Origin: an uncultured Raoultella sp.
Lineage (GTDB): Bacteria; Pseudomonadota; Gammaproteobacteria; Enterobacterales; Enterobacteriaceae
Direction: 5' to 3'
DNA: 64,000 nucleotides
NCBI GenBank assembly: GCA_900759445.1
Contig: CAAEVH010000048.1
Span: forward strand, 163,593 to 227,592
Below the pieces are notes generated by a model, which saw nothing but the letters and a program-made list of their open reading frames with translations, ran no database searches and had not been told where the DNA came from. Below, piece by piece: positions 16,734 through 25,739 of the stretch; position 1 is the first letter of the stretch; every line of letters begins with the position of its first letter. Position numbers and translations under genes: made by a program.

Positions 16734-17357
16734 TCACGCCGTACCGTTATTGCCGTGGCGCATAAACGCCGGCCGCTGATTGAGCATCATATACCAGCGC
16801 TCAACCGCCGGCAGCTCCGGATGGGCAAAAGGGGTCATTTTCCAGCGATGTACCGACAGACCCAGTACGATGTCCGCCAGCGTAAACTGCGGGCCGGCGA
16901 TCCATGCGCCGGTGCGCTGCAGCTGTGATTCAACGATGTGAACACAGCGGGTCCACGTAGCGATGCTATCCTTAATCGCCGCCGGATCCTGAAAACGCGG
17001 GTCTTTGCGCACCAGACCCATAAATGCATAGCGCCAGGCATTGTTAAACTCCGTGGCCTGCCAGTCCATCCAGCGCTCAACATCCGCTGCGCCCTGAGGG
17101 GTCACCGGTAGCAGATCCTCACGTCCGGCTTTACGCGTCAAATAGCGGCAGATGCTGTTTGACTCCCATAGCACGAAATCATCGTCGAGCAGCACCGGCA
17201 CCAGGCCGTTTGGGTTCAGGGCGCGAAACTCGGCGCTATCGACCGGCTGGAAACCGCTGCCGTAATCCTCCTGCTGATAGGTCAGACCGACTTCATCGCA
17301 GGTCCATAACACTTTACGAACGTTAATTGATGAGCGTTTGCCCAGTATTTTTAGCAT
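16734..17357 (-). CDS. Glutathione S-transferase family protein
   Basis: A 207-residue cytoplasmic protein with the two-domain GST layout. The N-terminal thioredoxin-like domain contains the NPNGLVPVLLDDD and WESNSICRYL segments that bind glutathione. The all-helical C-terminal domain covers about residues 90-207 with GPQFTLADIVLG, the conserved N-capping motif. The early serine (KRSSINVRK, residues 8-16) is a candidate catalytic residue, as in bacterial GSTs of the theta/beta-like type. It converges on the LacI gene and is divergent from the iron-type dehydrogenase. The substrate is unknown. Confidence 0.92.
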   Translation of the reverse strand: MLKILGKRSSINVRKVLWTCDEVGLTYQQEDYGSGFQPVDSAEFRALNPNGLVPVLLDDDFVLWESNSICRYLTRKAGREDLLPVTPQGAADVERWMDWQATEFNNAWRYAFMGLVRKDPRFQDPAAIKDSIATWTRCVHIVESQLQRTGAWIAGPQFTLADIVLGLSVHRWKMTPFAHPELPAVERWYMMLNQRPAFMRHGNNGTA

Positions 17358-17479
17358 CGTGACATCCTTAAGCGAAGGAACGTGACTTCCACCCTACTCT
17401 ATCCGGCGACAAAGAGGCAGCCTGCCGGATAATGTGTATAGTTGATTTCAGTCTTTTTTGCTGACACAGGGAACCCGCC

Positions 17480-18628
17480 ATGCTGACTCCGTTTACTGTT
17501 TTCACGCCCGGCAATATCCGTTTTGGCCGCGGCCTTGCCCGTAGCGCTGCCCCCTGGCTGGCCCAGCGTACCGCGAAGGTACTGCTGGTCCACGGCGCCA
17601 GCGCGCAGCGGGCCGGTTTTTTACTCACCGAGCTGCGCGCCCATCATCTTGAAGCGATGACGCTATCCGTAGCCCATGAGCCGACGCTGGAAGATATTGA
17701 GCAGGGGGTGCGTCTGGCGCGGGAAAATGGCATCGGGGCGGTGGTCAGCCTCGGCGGCGGCGCGGTTATCGACGCAGGAAAAGCGATTGCTGCGCTGGTG
17801 CCGGCCTCGGGCCCGGTGATGGAGTATCTGGAAGTGGTGGGCAACGGCCGGGTATTAGAAGGGCATCCGCTGCCGTTTGTCGCTATCCCGACTACCGCCG
17901 GTACCGGGGCAGAAGTGACGAAAAATGCGGTGATTAACGTCCCTCAGCAGCGGCGAAAAGTCAGCCTGCGCGACGATCGGATGCTGCCGGACCTGGCCAT
18001 CGTCGACCCGGCGCTGACCGATAACGCCCCGCGCGCGGTGACGCTCGGCTCCGGCCTTGACGCGATTACCCAGCTCATTGAGCCCTGGCTCTGTACCCGC
18101 GCCAATCCTTTTACCGATGCGCTGTGCCGGGCCGCTATTCCGCGCGGAATCAAAGCGCTCCGCACGCTGATGGAAAAAGAGTGCCCGGACAGCCGCGATG
18201 AGATGGCCTGGGTCAGCCTGTGCGGCGGCCTGGCGCTGGCGAATGCTGGTCTTGGCGTCATTCATGGGCTGGCCGGCCCGCTGGGGGGACTGAGCCATGC
18301 TTCCCACGGCGCACTCTGCGGCAGCCTGCTGCCTTACGGCCTGGCGCTCAATGAGTCGCAGGTCAGCAACAGGGCTATCCGCGAACGCTTTGACGAAGTC
18401 CGCCAGTGGCTGGCCGACGGGCTGGACGTCGAGCCGGAGACGGCCTGGGATAGCCTGCGCGAATGGAGCCGCGGCGCCGGGCTGGGGAATCTGCGCGAAC
18501 TGGGCGTACCGCACGAGGCCCTGGAGCCTGCGGCGCTGGCAGCCAGCAGCTCCTCATCCATGAAAGCGAATCCGGTGCAGCTGGATAGCGAGCAGCTGCT
18601 GGAGATGCTGGAAGCGGCGTGGGAGTGA
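17480..18628 (+). CDS. Iron-containing (type III) alcohol dehydrogenase
   Basis: A 382-residue NAD(P)-dependent dehydrogenase of the Fe-ADH family. The nucleotide-binding motif GGGAVIDAGKA is near residue 94 and TTAGTGAEVT near residue 140. The metal-binding histidines lie in HGLAGPLGGLSHASHGALCG around residue 260-275. It resembles maleylacetate-reductase- or 1,3-propanediol-type members, but the substrate cannot be assigned. The neighbour on the other strand is a GST, a combination sometimes seen with detoxification genes, though no shared regulation is visible here. A hairpin with a T run follows the gene. Confidence 0.92.
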   Translation: MLTPFTVFTPGNIRFGRGLARSAAPWLAQRTAKVLLVHGASAQRAGFLLTELRAHHLEAMTLSVAHEPTLEDIEQGVRLARENGIGAVVSLGGGAVIDAGKAIAALVPASGPVMEYLEVVGNGRVLEGHPLPFVAIPTTAGTGAEVTKNAVINVPQQRRKVSLRDDRMLPDLAIVDPALTDNAPRAVTLGSGLDAITQLIEPWLCTRANPFTDALCRAAIPRGIKALRTLMEKECPDSRDEMAWVSLCGGLALANAGLGVIHGLAGPLGGLSHASHGALCGSLLPYGLALNESQVSNRAIRERFDEVRQWLADGLDVEPETAWDSLREWSRGAGLGNLRELGVPHEALEPAALAASSSSSMKANPVQLDSEQLLEMLEAAWE

Positions 18629-18670
18629 CGCCCCGTTTTATCCGGCATAATTAGATTTTGTTGCAAAACG

Positions 18671-18707
18671 ATTGCTCCGAATTCCCCCCTTCGACCCGGA
18701 GCAATTT
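18671..18707 (+). terminator. Intrinsic terminator after the iron-type dehydrogenase
   Basis: The arms ATTGCTCCG and CGGAGCAAT form a perfect 9-bp stem with a 17-nt loop, ending in TTT. It lies about 40 bp after the stop codon. Confidence 0.6.
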
Positions 18708-18877
18708 GATATAAAAAATCAATAAATTAGCCACATCTCTACCTAAACTTATCGCTAAAAAACGTGACCTGACGCACACTTTTATTTCCAGACACCGAAG
18801 CGAATGACTAAGCTTAATAGTCAGGCCGGGAGAGGCCCGGCGCCCTGAACTGACGCGATCCGGAGGTCCGTATCACT

Positions 18878-20530
18878 ATGTCCAGCCAGACATTACGCAA
18901 CGAGAATGGCGATAAACCGAAGATCGAGCGCGATCTGTGCTACGAAGCCGATCCGTATGAGTTAAAACTGGATGAAATGTTCGATGCCGAACCGGAGCCG
19001 GAGATCATCGAAGGCCTGCCGGCCTCTGATGCCCTGACGCCTGCCGACCGCTATCTGGAACTCTTTACGCATGTGCAGAAATCACGCATCTTTGCCGACA
19101 GCAAAACCTTCCCCGACTGCGCGCCAAAGCAAGACCCACTGGATATCTTGATCCACTACCGGCGGGTGAAGCACCAGCCTGGATTCGACCTGCGCCAGTT
19201 TGTTGAAGAGCACTTCTGGATGCCGGACAACCGCACTGACGACTACGTGTCCGATCCCCGGCGATCGCTGAAAGAGCATATCGATAACCTCTGGCCCGTT
19301 CTCACCCGCGAGCCGCAGGATCATATTCCCTGGTCATCGCTGCTGGCGCTACCACAGTCTTATATCGTGCCCGGCGGACGCTTTAGCGAAACCTACTACT
19401 GGGACTCCTACTTTACTATGCTGGGGCTGGCGGAAAGCGGCCGCGAAGACCTGCTGAAATGTATGGCGGACAACTTCGCGTGGATGATTGAAACCTACGG
19501 TCATATCCCCAACGGCAACCGTACCTACTACCTCAGCCGCTCGCAGCCGCCGGTGTTTGCCCTGATGGTTGAGCTGTTTGAGGAGGATGGCGTGCGCGGC
19601 GCGCGGCGCTATCTCGACCACCTGAAACTGGAGTATCAGTTCTGGATGGATGGCGCCGAATCGCTGATCCCAAACCAGGCCTATCGCCACACGGTGCGCA
19701 TGCCGGACGGATCGTTACTCAATCGCTACTGGGACGACCGCGATACGCCGCGGGATGAATCGTGGCGGGAAGATGTGGAAACGGCGCGCCACTCCGGCCG
19801 CCCGGCCAACGAAGTCTACCGGGACCTGCGCGCCGGGGCGGCCTCCGGCTGGGACTATTCCAGCCGCTGGCTACGCGATATCACCCGGCTGGCAAGCATC
19901 CGTACGACCCAGTTTATTCCGATCGATTTAAACGCCTTTTTATTCAAACTGGAAAACACCATTGCCAATCTATCCGGCCTGAAAGGCGACCGGGAAACGG
20001 AAACGGCTTTTCGCCAGAAAGCCAGCGATCGCCGGTCCGCGGTAAACCGCTATTTATGGGATGAAGAGGGCGGCTGTTTTCGGGATTACGACTGGCGACG
20101 CGAACAGCAGGCGCTCTTCTCCGCCGCCAGCATCGTAGCGCTGTATGTCGGCATGGCTACGCACCAACAGGCCGAGCGGCTCGCCGATGCGGTCCGCGCC
20201 CGCCTGCTGACTCCCGGCGGCATCATGGCCACCGAATATGACAGCGGCGAACAGTGGGATAAGCCCAACGGCTGGGCGCCGCTACAGTGGATGGCGATAC
20301 AGGGATTTAAACTGTACGGCCAGGACCCGCTCGGCGACGAAATTGCCCACAGCTGGCTGCAAACGGTGAACCATTTCTATAAGCAGCACCATAAGCTGAT
20401 TGAGAAGTACCACATCGCCGGCGGTGTTGCCCACGAAGGCGGCGGCGGCGAATATCCGTTACAGGATGGCTTCGGCTGGACGAACGGCGTGGCGCGTCGG
20501 CTGATAGGGCTGTACGGAGAACCCTTATAA
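18878..20530 (+). CDS. treF: Cytoplasmic trehalase
   Basis: A 550-residue GH37 enzyme that hydrolyses trehalose to two glucose molecules in the cytoplasm. It has no signal peptide, which distinguishes it from periplasmic TreA. Both trehalase signatures are present: [15 protein letters not shown] near residue 165 and [10 protein letters not shown] near residue 460, plus the C-terminal glycine-rich [18 protein letters not shown]. The sequence and length match E. coli TreF. The start ATG is preceded by CCGGAGG. It stands at the end of the accessory block and restarts the E. coli-like gene order. Confidence 0.97.
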   Translation: MSSQTLRNENGDKPKIERDLCYEADPYELKLDEMFDAEPEPEIIEGLPASDALTPADRYLELFTHVQKSRIFADSKTFPDCAPKQDPLDILIHYRRVKHQPGFDLRQFVEEHFWMPDNRTDDYVSDPRRSLKEHIDNLWPVLTREPQDHIPWSSLLALPQSYIVPGGRFSETYYWDSYFTMLGLAESGREDLLKCMADNFAWMIETYGHIPNGNRTYYLSRSQPPVFALMVELFEEDGVRGARRYLDHLKLEYQFWMDGAESLIPNQAYRHTVRMPDGSLLNRYWDDRDTPRDESWREDVETARHSGRPANEVYRDLRAGAASGWDYSSRWLRDITRLASIRTTQFIPIDLNAFLFKLENTIANLSGLKGDRETETAFRQKASDRRSAVNRYLWDEEGGCFRDYDWRREQQALFSAASIVALYVGMATHQQAERLADAVRARLLTPGGIMATEYDSGEQWDKPNGWAPLQWMAIQGFKLYGQDPLGDEIAHSWLQTVNHFYKQHHKLIEKYHIAGGVAHEGGGGEYPLQDGFGWTNGVARRLIGLYGEPL

Positions 20531-20598
20531 CCAGGTGCTGTTCCGACAATTCATGTCCTGCTATGGTCATAGCATCGCACTTTGCAGGAATTGTTTTC

Positions 20599-21138
20599 AT
20601 GACCGAATTGCTTACGCCACGGCTGCACTGTTCACAGCTGAAGCAGGAGGACTGGTCTTTTTTTCTCGCTCTGCAGAGAGATCCGCAGGCGATGCTGTAT
20701 ATAGCCGATTCACGCCCGCTGTCTGAAATACGCGAGGCCTTCGATTCGCGTATTTCACCGTGGTCGCCAGGGGCAAAACAGTGGCTGTGCCTGGTGGTGC
20801 GCGACAGGGAGACCCGTATACCGCTGGGTCTGACCGGCTACCGGCATCATGAAGGCGGTTGCGCTGAAGTGGGCTTTTTATTTACCCCGGCCGCGCAGGG
20901 GCGCGGCTATGGCTATGAATCCCTGCGTGCGCTCTGTGATTTTGCCTTCAGCGCCGGAGGCGTACGTCGTCTGACCGCCACGGTTACCGCCGGCAACATA
21001 GCCTCGCGAAATCTGCTGCAGAAAACCGGCTTTCTGCAGGAGGGTGAGCTGCGCGAATGCTACTGGCTGAACGGACGCTGGCATAATGACTGGCTGTTTG
21101 GCCTGCTGCGTCGCGATTATCACACGCTGAAAATATAA
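20599..21138 (+). CDS. GNAT-family N-acetyltransferase (RimJ/RimL-like)
   Basis: A 179-residue acetyl-CoA-dependent acyltransferase. It has the RimJ-type layout: LTPRLHCSQLKQEDWSFFLAL at the start, the acetyl-CoA pyrophosphate-binding loop PAAQGRGYGYESLRAL near residue 100, and NIASRNLLQKTGF towards the C terminus. The ATG at 20599 has AGGA upstream and gives the usual family start; the reading from 20563 adds residues that overlap the intergenic promoter area. The acetylated target (protein N terminus, small molecule or antibiotic) is unknown. It converges on the SDR gene, with a hairpin between them. Confidence 0.9.
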   Translation: MTELLTPRLHCSQLKQEDWSFFLALQRDPQAMLYIADSRPLSEIREAFDSRISPWSPGAKQWLCLVVRDRETRIPLGLTGYRHHEGGCAEVGFLFTPAAQGRGYGYESLRALCDFAFSAGGVRRLTATVTAGNIASRNLLQKTGFLQEGELRECYWLNGRWHNDWLFGLLRRDYHTLKI

Positions 21139-21151
21139 GCTGAACGCTGCG

Positions 21152-21173
21152 GCCTCTCCGCAGACGGAGAGGC
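21152..21173. terminator. Bidirectional hairpin between convergent GNAT and SDR genes
   Basis: A perfect 9-bp stem (GCCTCTCCG / CGGAGAGGC) with a CAGA tetraloop fills the 43-bp gap between two convergent stop codons. There is no long T run on either side. Confidence 0.6.
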
Positions 21174-21181
21174 GGTTACGA

Positions 21182-21940
21182 TTACAGGAACATGCCGCCG
21201 GAAACTTCCACGCGCTGTGCGTTCATCCATCTCAGGTCATCGCTCAACAATGCCGCGATTGCATCGCCGATGTCATCTGGCAGCCCTACCCGACCCAGCG
21301 CCGTTTGCGCCGCAATATGCTGATTAACCTGAGCATTATCCCGCACTATTCCACCGCCAAAATCGGTTTCTATCGCGCCTGGCGCGATAATGTTGACCGA
21401 AATCCCGCGCCCTCCCAGCTCCTTCGCCTGGTAGCGGGTCAGCACTTCCATCGCCCCTTTCATCGCCGCATAGGCGGCATAGCCCGGCAGCGCGAAGCGG
21501 GCCAGCCCGCTCGACACATTGAGGATACGTCCCTTATCCGCCAGAAGTGGCAGCAGGCGCTGGGTCAGGAAGAACGGCCCCTTAAACTGGATATTCATCA
21601 GCTCATCAAATTGTGCTTCGCTGGTCTCAGCAAAGGGGACGTTTAAACCGATCCCGGCATTGTTTAATAAATAATCAAAGGTATCGCGCTGCCAGCGCTG
21701 TTGCAGCAGTTGAGCCACATTCTGAGCGAAAGTGTCAAAGCTCGCCGTATCACCGACGTTCAACGCCAATGCCGCAGCTTTCACCCCTTTTTGCTCAATT
21801 TCATCCACGACTTCCTGGGCAGCCTGCGGGTTGCTATGCCAGGTGAGAATAATATCGGTTCCCTTCTCTGCCAGCTTCAGCGCGGCATTTTTTCCCAGTC
21901 CACGGCTGCCGCCGGTCACTAAAGCGATACGTTGTGCCAT
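21182..21940 (-). CDS. Short-chain dehydrogenase/reductase
   Basis: A 252-residue NAD(P)-dependent oxidoreductase. The cofactor motif TGGSRGLG is at residues 9-16, the NNAG motif near residue 88, and the catalytic Tyr-x-x-x-Lys is YAAMK near residue 155, with a preceding serine (NVSSGLA). The C-terminal VEVSGGMFL is typical of the classical SDR family. The start at 21940 follows AAGGGG. It is divergent from the LysR gene yhjC, with a spaced inverted repeat between them, so it is the likely target of that regulator. The substrate is unknown. Confidence 0.93.
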   Translation of the reverse strand: MAQRIALVTGGSRGLGKNAALKLAEKGTDIILTWHSNPQAAQEVVDEIEQKGVKAAALALNVGDTASFDTFAQNVAQLLQQRWQRDTFDYLLNNAGIGLNVPFAETSEAQFDELMNIQFKGPFFLTQRLLPLLADKGRILNVSSGLARFALPGYAAYAAMKGAMEVLTRYQAKELGGRGISVNIIAPGAIETDFGGGIVRDNAQVNQHIAAQTALGRVGLPDDIGDAIAALLSDDLRWMNAQRVEVSGGMFL

Positions 21941-21993
21941 CAGAAAACCCCTTCTCAGTTGCGTTTGTCTGGTTAAAGAGCTTATTAGCTGCA

Positions 21994-22028
21994 AGTAAAA
22001 CAATAAATGCGTTAAATTACGTTTTACT
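21994..22028. promoter_or_regulatory. Spaced inverted repeat between SDR and LysR genes
   Basis: AGTAAAAC at 21994-22001 and GTTTTACT at 22021-22028 form a perfect 8-bp inverted repeat with a 19-nt spacer, in the 119-bp divergent gap. This is a plausible LysR-type recognition region, though the spacing is wider than the usual T-N11-A box. Confidence 0.5.
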
Positions 22029-22059
22029 GTTCCAGTATTAACAACAATAGAGTTTCGGT

Positions 22060-22959
22060 ATGGATAAAATTCACGCAATGCAGCTGTTCATCCGCGTCGC
22101 GGAGCTGGAGAGTTTTTCCCGCGCCGCCGAAACCTTAAACCTGCCTAAAGGGAGTGTCTCGCGCCAGATTCAGGCGCTGGAAAACCATCTGGGGGTGCGC
22201 CTGCTGCACCGCACCACGCGTCGGGTTCAGCTCACCCAGGACGGGATGGTCTATTACGAACGCGCCAGGGACCTGCTCAGCAATCTCGATGAGCTGGACG
22301 GCATGTTTCAGCACGATCCGGCCACCATCAGCGGCCGCCTGCGGGTGGATATGCCGGTTGGACTGGCCAGGAAACTGATCATTCCACGCCTGCCGGCTTT
22401 TTTGCAGCAGTACCCGGGCGTTGAACTGGAGCTGAGCAGTAGCGACCGGCTGGTGGATGTGATTCGCGAGGGGTTTGACTGCGTGGTGCGCGTCGGCACG
22501 CTGAAAGACTCCGGCCTGATCGCCCGTCCGCTGGGTAAGCTGACGCAAATTAACTGCGCCAGCCCGCAGTATTTATCACGCTTCGGCTACCCGACCACGC
22601 TCGACGATCTGGCCGGTCACGCTCTTATTCACTATGCCAGCACCCCCGGCGCCCGCCCGCTGGGGTTTGAGGTGATGAGCGATGGCGTTGTCCAGTGGGT
22701 GAAGACCGGCGGCACGCTCACCGTTAACAGCACGGAAACCTATCAGGCCGCCTGCCTGGCCGGGCTGGGGATTATCCAGGTTCCGCGTACCGGCGTCCGC
22801 GAAGCGCTGCGCACCGGCAAGCTGATTGACATCCTGCCGCAGTACCGCGCGGCACCGCTGCCGGTATCGTTAATCTATCCGCACCGACGCAACCTTTCCC
22901 GTCGGGTACATCTGTTTATGGAGTGGCTGGGGAGCGTGATGAAAGAGTACGTCGATTAG
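22060..22959 (+). CDS. yhjC: LysR-family regulator, YhjC/RcdB orthologue
   Basis: A 299-residue regulator. The N-terminal helix-turn-helix spans about residues 18-37 (SFSRAAETLNLPKGSVSRQI), followed by a periplasmic-binding-like effector domain. The sequence (MDKIHAMQLFIRVAELESF and the C-terminal SRRVHLFMEWLGSVMKEY) closely follows E. coli YhjC (RcdB), and its position before yhjD is the same. In E. coli the neighbouring SDR gene is absent, so the divergent SDR may be a lineage-specific target. Confidence 0.9.
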   Translation: MDKIHAMQLFIRVAELESFSRAAETLNLPKGSVSRQIQALENHLGVRLLHRTTRRVQLTQDGMVYYERARDLLSNLDELDGMFQHDPATISGRLRVDMPVGLARKLIIPRLPAFLQQYPGVELELSSSDRLVDVIREGFDCVVRVGTLKDSGLIARPLGKLTQINCASPQYLSRFGYPTTLDDLAGHALIHYASTPGARPLGFEVMSDGVVQWVKTGGTLTVNSTETYQAACLAGLGIIQVPRTGVREALRTGKLIDILPQYRAAPLPVSLIYPHRRNLSRRVHLFMEWLGSVMKEYVD

Positions 22960-23068
22960 GCGACGCCGCCCTTTATCCGGCGGTCGTTCGGACGCTTCGC
23001 AGGTCTATGAAGGATTTTACGTATATAATTTTGAAGAATCTCGCTGTAAAGAAAGGAAGAAATCACTC

Positions 23069-24100
23069 ATGACATCGGAAAACGACGCGAAACGCCCGAC
23101 CCAGGATCCGGGCCAGCCGCCGGAAAAAAGTAAAAGCCCGCTGGCCGCCATCAACGACTCTGCCGTGGCGCAGAAGGCGAATCAGGCGTTAAAAAGCGTC
23201 ACCGGAACAGCAGAAAAAGTTCAGAGGAACCCGATTATTGCGCACCTGCTGCGCGCAACCGAACGGTTTAACGACAGGATGGGAAACCAGTTCGGTGCGG
23301 CCATCACCTACTTTTCGTTTCTGTCGATGATCCCGATTCTGATGGTCTCCTTCGCTGCCGCCGGTTTTGTGCTGGCCTGGCACCCGACGCTGCTGCAGGA
23401 CATTTTTGATAAAATCCTGCTTAATGTCAGCGACCCCACGCTGGCCGCCACGCTGAAAAACACCATTAATACCGCCATCCAGCAACGCACCGCCGTTGGC
23501 CTGGTCGGTCTGCTGGTTGCGCTCTATTCCGGTATTAACTGGATGGGCAACCTGCGGGAGGCGATTCGCGCCCAGTCGCGCGACGTCTGGGAGCGAGCGC
23601 CGCAGGACCAGGAAAAGATCTGGATGAAATACTTCCGTGATTTTATCTCGCTGATCGGCCTGCTGGTGGCGCTGGTGGTGACGTTATCGATAACCTCGGT
23701 CGCCGGTTCCGCGCAGCAGATGATCATCTCCGCGCTCTATCTTGATAATATTGAGTGGTTGAAACCGGCCTGGCGGCTGATCGGCCTTGCTATCTCCATC
23801 TTCGCCAACTATTTGCTGTTTTTCTGGATCTTCTGGCGCCTGCCGCGCCACCGTCCGCGGCGTAAGGCGCTGATTCGCGGTACCCTGATTGCAGCTATCG
23901 GTTTTGAAATCATAAAAATGATCATGACCTGGACCCTGCCCGCGCTGGTGAAATCGCCTTCCGGCGCCGCCTTTGGTTCCGTATTAGGCCTGATGGCCTT
24001 CTTCTATTTCTTCGCCCGCCTGACGCTGTTCTGCGCGGCGTGGATCGCCACGGCCGACTACAAGGATGACCGTCGTATGCCGGGCAAAGCCCACGATTGA
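23069..24100 (+). CDS. yhjD: Inner membrane protein YhjD (YihY/BrkB family)
   Basis: A 343-residue integral membrane protein. After a hydrophilic N-terminal stretch of about 75 residues there are around six hydrophobic segments, with the family's FGAAITYFSFLSMIPILMVS sequence near residue 80. In E. coli, gain-of-function yhjD alleles are known to bypass the need for Kdo in lipid A transport, which suggests a link to lipid A or lipid movement; the native role is not settled. It lies between yhjC and yhjE as in E. coli. GAAAGGAAG precedes the start. Confidence 0.93.
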   Translation: MTSENDAKRPTQDPGQPPEKSKSPLAAINDSAVAQKANQALKSVTGTAEKVQRNPIIAHLLRATERFNDRMGNQFGAAITYFSFLSMIPILMVSFAAAGFVLAWHPTLLQDIFDKILLNVSDPTLAATLKNTINTAIQQRTAVGLVGLLVALYSGINWMGNLREAIRAQSRDVWERAPQDQEKIWMKYFRDFISLIGLLVALVVTLSITSVAGSAQQMIISALYLDNIEWLKPAWRLIGLAISIFANYLLFFWIFWRLPRHRPRRKALIRGTLIAAIGFEIIKMIMTWTLPALVKSPSGAAFGSVLGLMAFFYFFARLTLFCAAWIATADYKDDRRMPGKAHD

Positions 24101-24369
24101 TGCCGTATCGGGCTGAAGAAAGGTACAAAATTCAGCCCGAATCATCATTTCAGCAGATAAATCCAACATGTAACTTTTATTTAACGCAGAACTGGTTTTA
24201 TCTACTATTATTTTATTTGTGTGAAGCATTTCATAGAAGTTATTTTTCCGGCACGCAAATTATCCGCTTTTTGACCATTTTTTCACCACCCACGCCCCCT
24301 GTTACAGATTGAAATGTCCCTTTTGCTGTGGCTATATGACCTTTCGTTCGCTAAAAATAAGAAAGATCT

Positions 24370-25692
24370 ATGCAAGCCACAGCCACCACTCTCGACAAGC
24401 AGCAGGAAACCGCTCCGGTTAACTCACGCAATAAAGTCGTCGTCGCCTCCCTCATCGGTACCGCCATTGAGTTCTTCGACTTTTATATCTATGCCACCGC
24501 CGCGGTGATCGTATTCCCGCACATTTTCTTCCCGCAGGGTGACCCGGCCGCAGCTACGCTACAGTCGCTGGCGACGTTTGCCATTGCCTTTATTGCCCGT
24601 CCGATTGGCTCTGCGCTATTCGGCCACTTCGGCGATCGCGTCGGCCGTAAGGTCACCCTGGTCGCTTCGCTGCTGACCATGGGCATCTCCACGGTGGTGA
24701 TCGGCCTGCTGCCCGGTTACGAGAGCATTGGTATTCTGGCGCCGATGCTGCTGGCGCTGGCGCGCTTCGGCCAGGGGCTGGGGCTGGGCGGTGAATGGGG
24801 CGGCGCGGCGCTGCTGGCGACCGAAAACGCCCCGCCGCGCAAGCGCGCGCTGTACGGCTCTTTCCCGCAGCTCGGCGCGCCTATCGGCTTCTTCTTCGCC
24901 AACGGCACCTTCCTGCTGCTCTCGTGGCTGCTGACCGACCAGCAGTTCATGGCATGGGGCTGGCGCGTACCGTTTATCTTCTCCGCCGTGCTGGTGATTA
25001 TCGGGCTGTATGTGCGCGTGTCGCTGCACGAGACGCCGGTGTTCGCCAAAATCGCCGCCGCGAAGAAACAGGTCAAAATCCCGCTGGGGACCCTGCTGAC
25101 GAAGCATGTGCGCGTCACCGTGCTCGGCACCTTTATCATGCTGGCGACCTATACCCTGTTCTATATCATGACCGTCTATTCCATGACGTTCAGTACCGGC
25201 GCCGCGCCGGTGGGTCTCGGCCTGCCGCGGAACGAAGTGCTGTGGATGCTGATGATGGCGGTCATTGGCTTCGGCGTGATGGTGCCGGTGGCGGGTCTGC
25301 TGGCCGACGCGTTTGGTCGCCGTAAGAGCATGATCGTGATTACCACGATGATTATCCTCTTCGCGCTGTTCGCCTTTAAACCGCTGCTGGGCTCCGGTCA
25401 GCCGGTTCTGGTCTTCGCCTTCCTGCTGTTGGGCCTGAGCCTGATGGGGCTGACCTTCGGCCCGATGGGTGCGCTGCTGCCGGAGCTGTTTCCGACGGAA
25501 GTGCGCTACACCGGCGCATCGTTCTCGTATAACGTTTCGTCGATTCTCGGCGCCTCCGTCGCACCGTATATTGCCGCCTGGTTACAGGGCAACTACGGCC
25601 TGATGGCGGTCGGCCTCTATCTCGCGGCCATGGCCGGGCTGACGCTGATTGCGCTGCTGTTGACCCACGAAACGCGCCATCAGTCGCTGTAA
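24370..25692 (+). CDS. yhjE: MFS transporter YhjE (metabolite:H+ symporter subfamily)
   Basis: A 440-residue inner-membrane transporter with 12 predicted membrane segments. It has the metabolite:proton symporter features: GTAIEFFDFYIYATAAVIVF early, the loop 2-3 motif GHFGDRVGRK, and a related repeat LLADAFGRRK in the second half. The family moves organic acids such as shikimate, ketoglutarate or proline/betaine; the substrate of YhjE is not established. It has a 269-bp upstream gap with no other gene and a strong hairpin after its stop. Confidence 0.93.
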   Translation: MQATATTLDKQQETAPVNSRNKVVVASLIGTAIEFFDFYIYATAAVIVFPHIFFPQGDPAAATLQSLATFAIAFIARPIGSALFGHFGDRVGRKVTLVASLLTMGISTVVIGLLPGYESIGILAPMLLALARFGQGLGLGGEWGGAALLATENAPPRKRALYGSFPQLGAPIGFFFANGTFLLLSWLLTDQQFMAWGWRVPFIFSAVLVIIGLYVRVSLHETPVFAKIAAAKKQVKIPLGTLLTKHVRVTVLGTFIMLATYTLFYIMTVYSMTFSTGAAPVGLGLPRNEVLWMLMMAVIGFGVMVPVAGLLADAFGRRKSMIVITTMIILFALFAFKPLLGSGQPVLVFAFLLLGLSLMGLTFGPMGALLPELFPTEVRYTGASFSYNVSSILGASVAPYIAAWLQGNYGLMAVGLYLAAMAGLTLIALLLTHETRHQSL

Positions 25693-25700
25693 TCCCTTAC

Positions 25701-25723
25701 TGCCCGGCGCGCCGCGCCGGGCA
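25701..25723. terminator. Bidirectional terminator-like hairpin between yhjE and yhjG
   Basis: A perfect 10-bp GC-rich stem (TGCCCGGCGC / GCGCCGGGCA) with a 3-nt loop sits in the 47-bp gap between two convergent genes. No long T run follows on either strand. Confidence 0.65.
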
Positions 25724-25739
25724 CGCTTCTTCCATTCGT

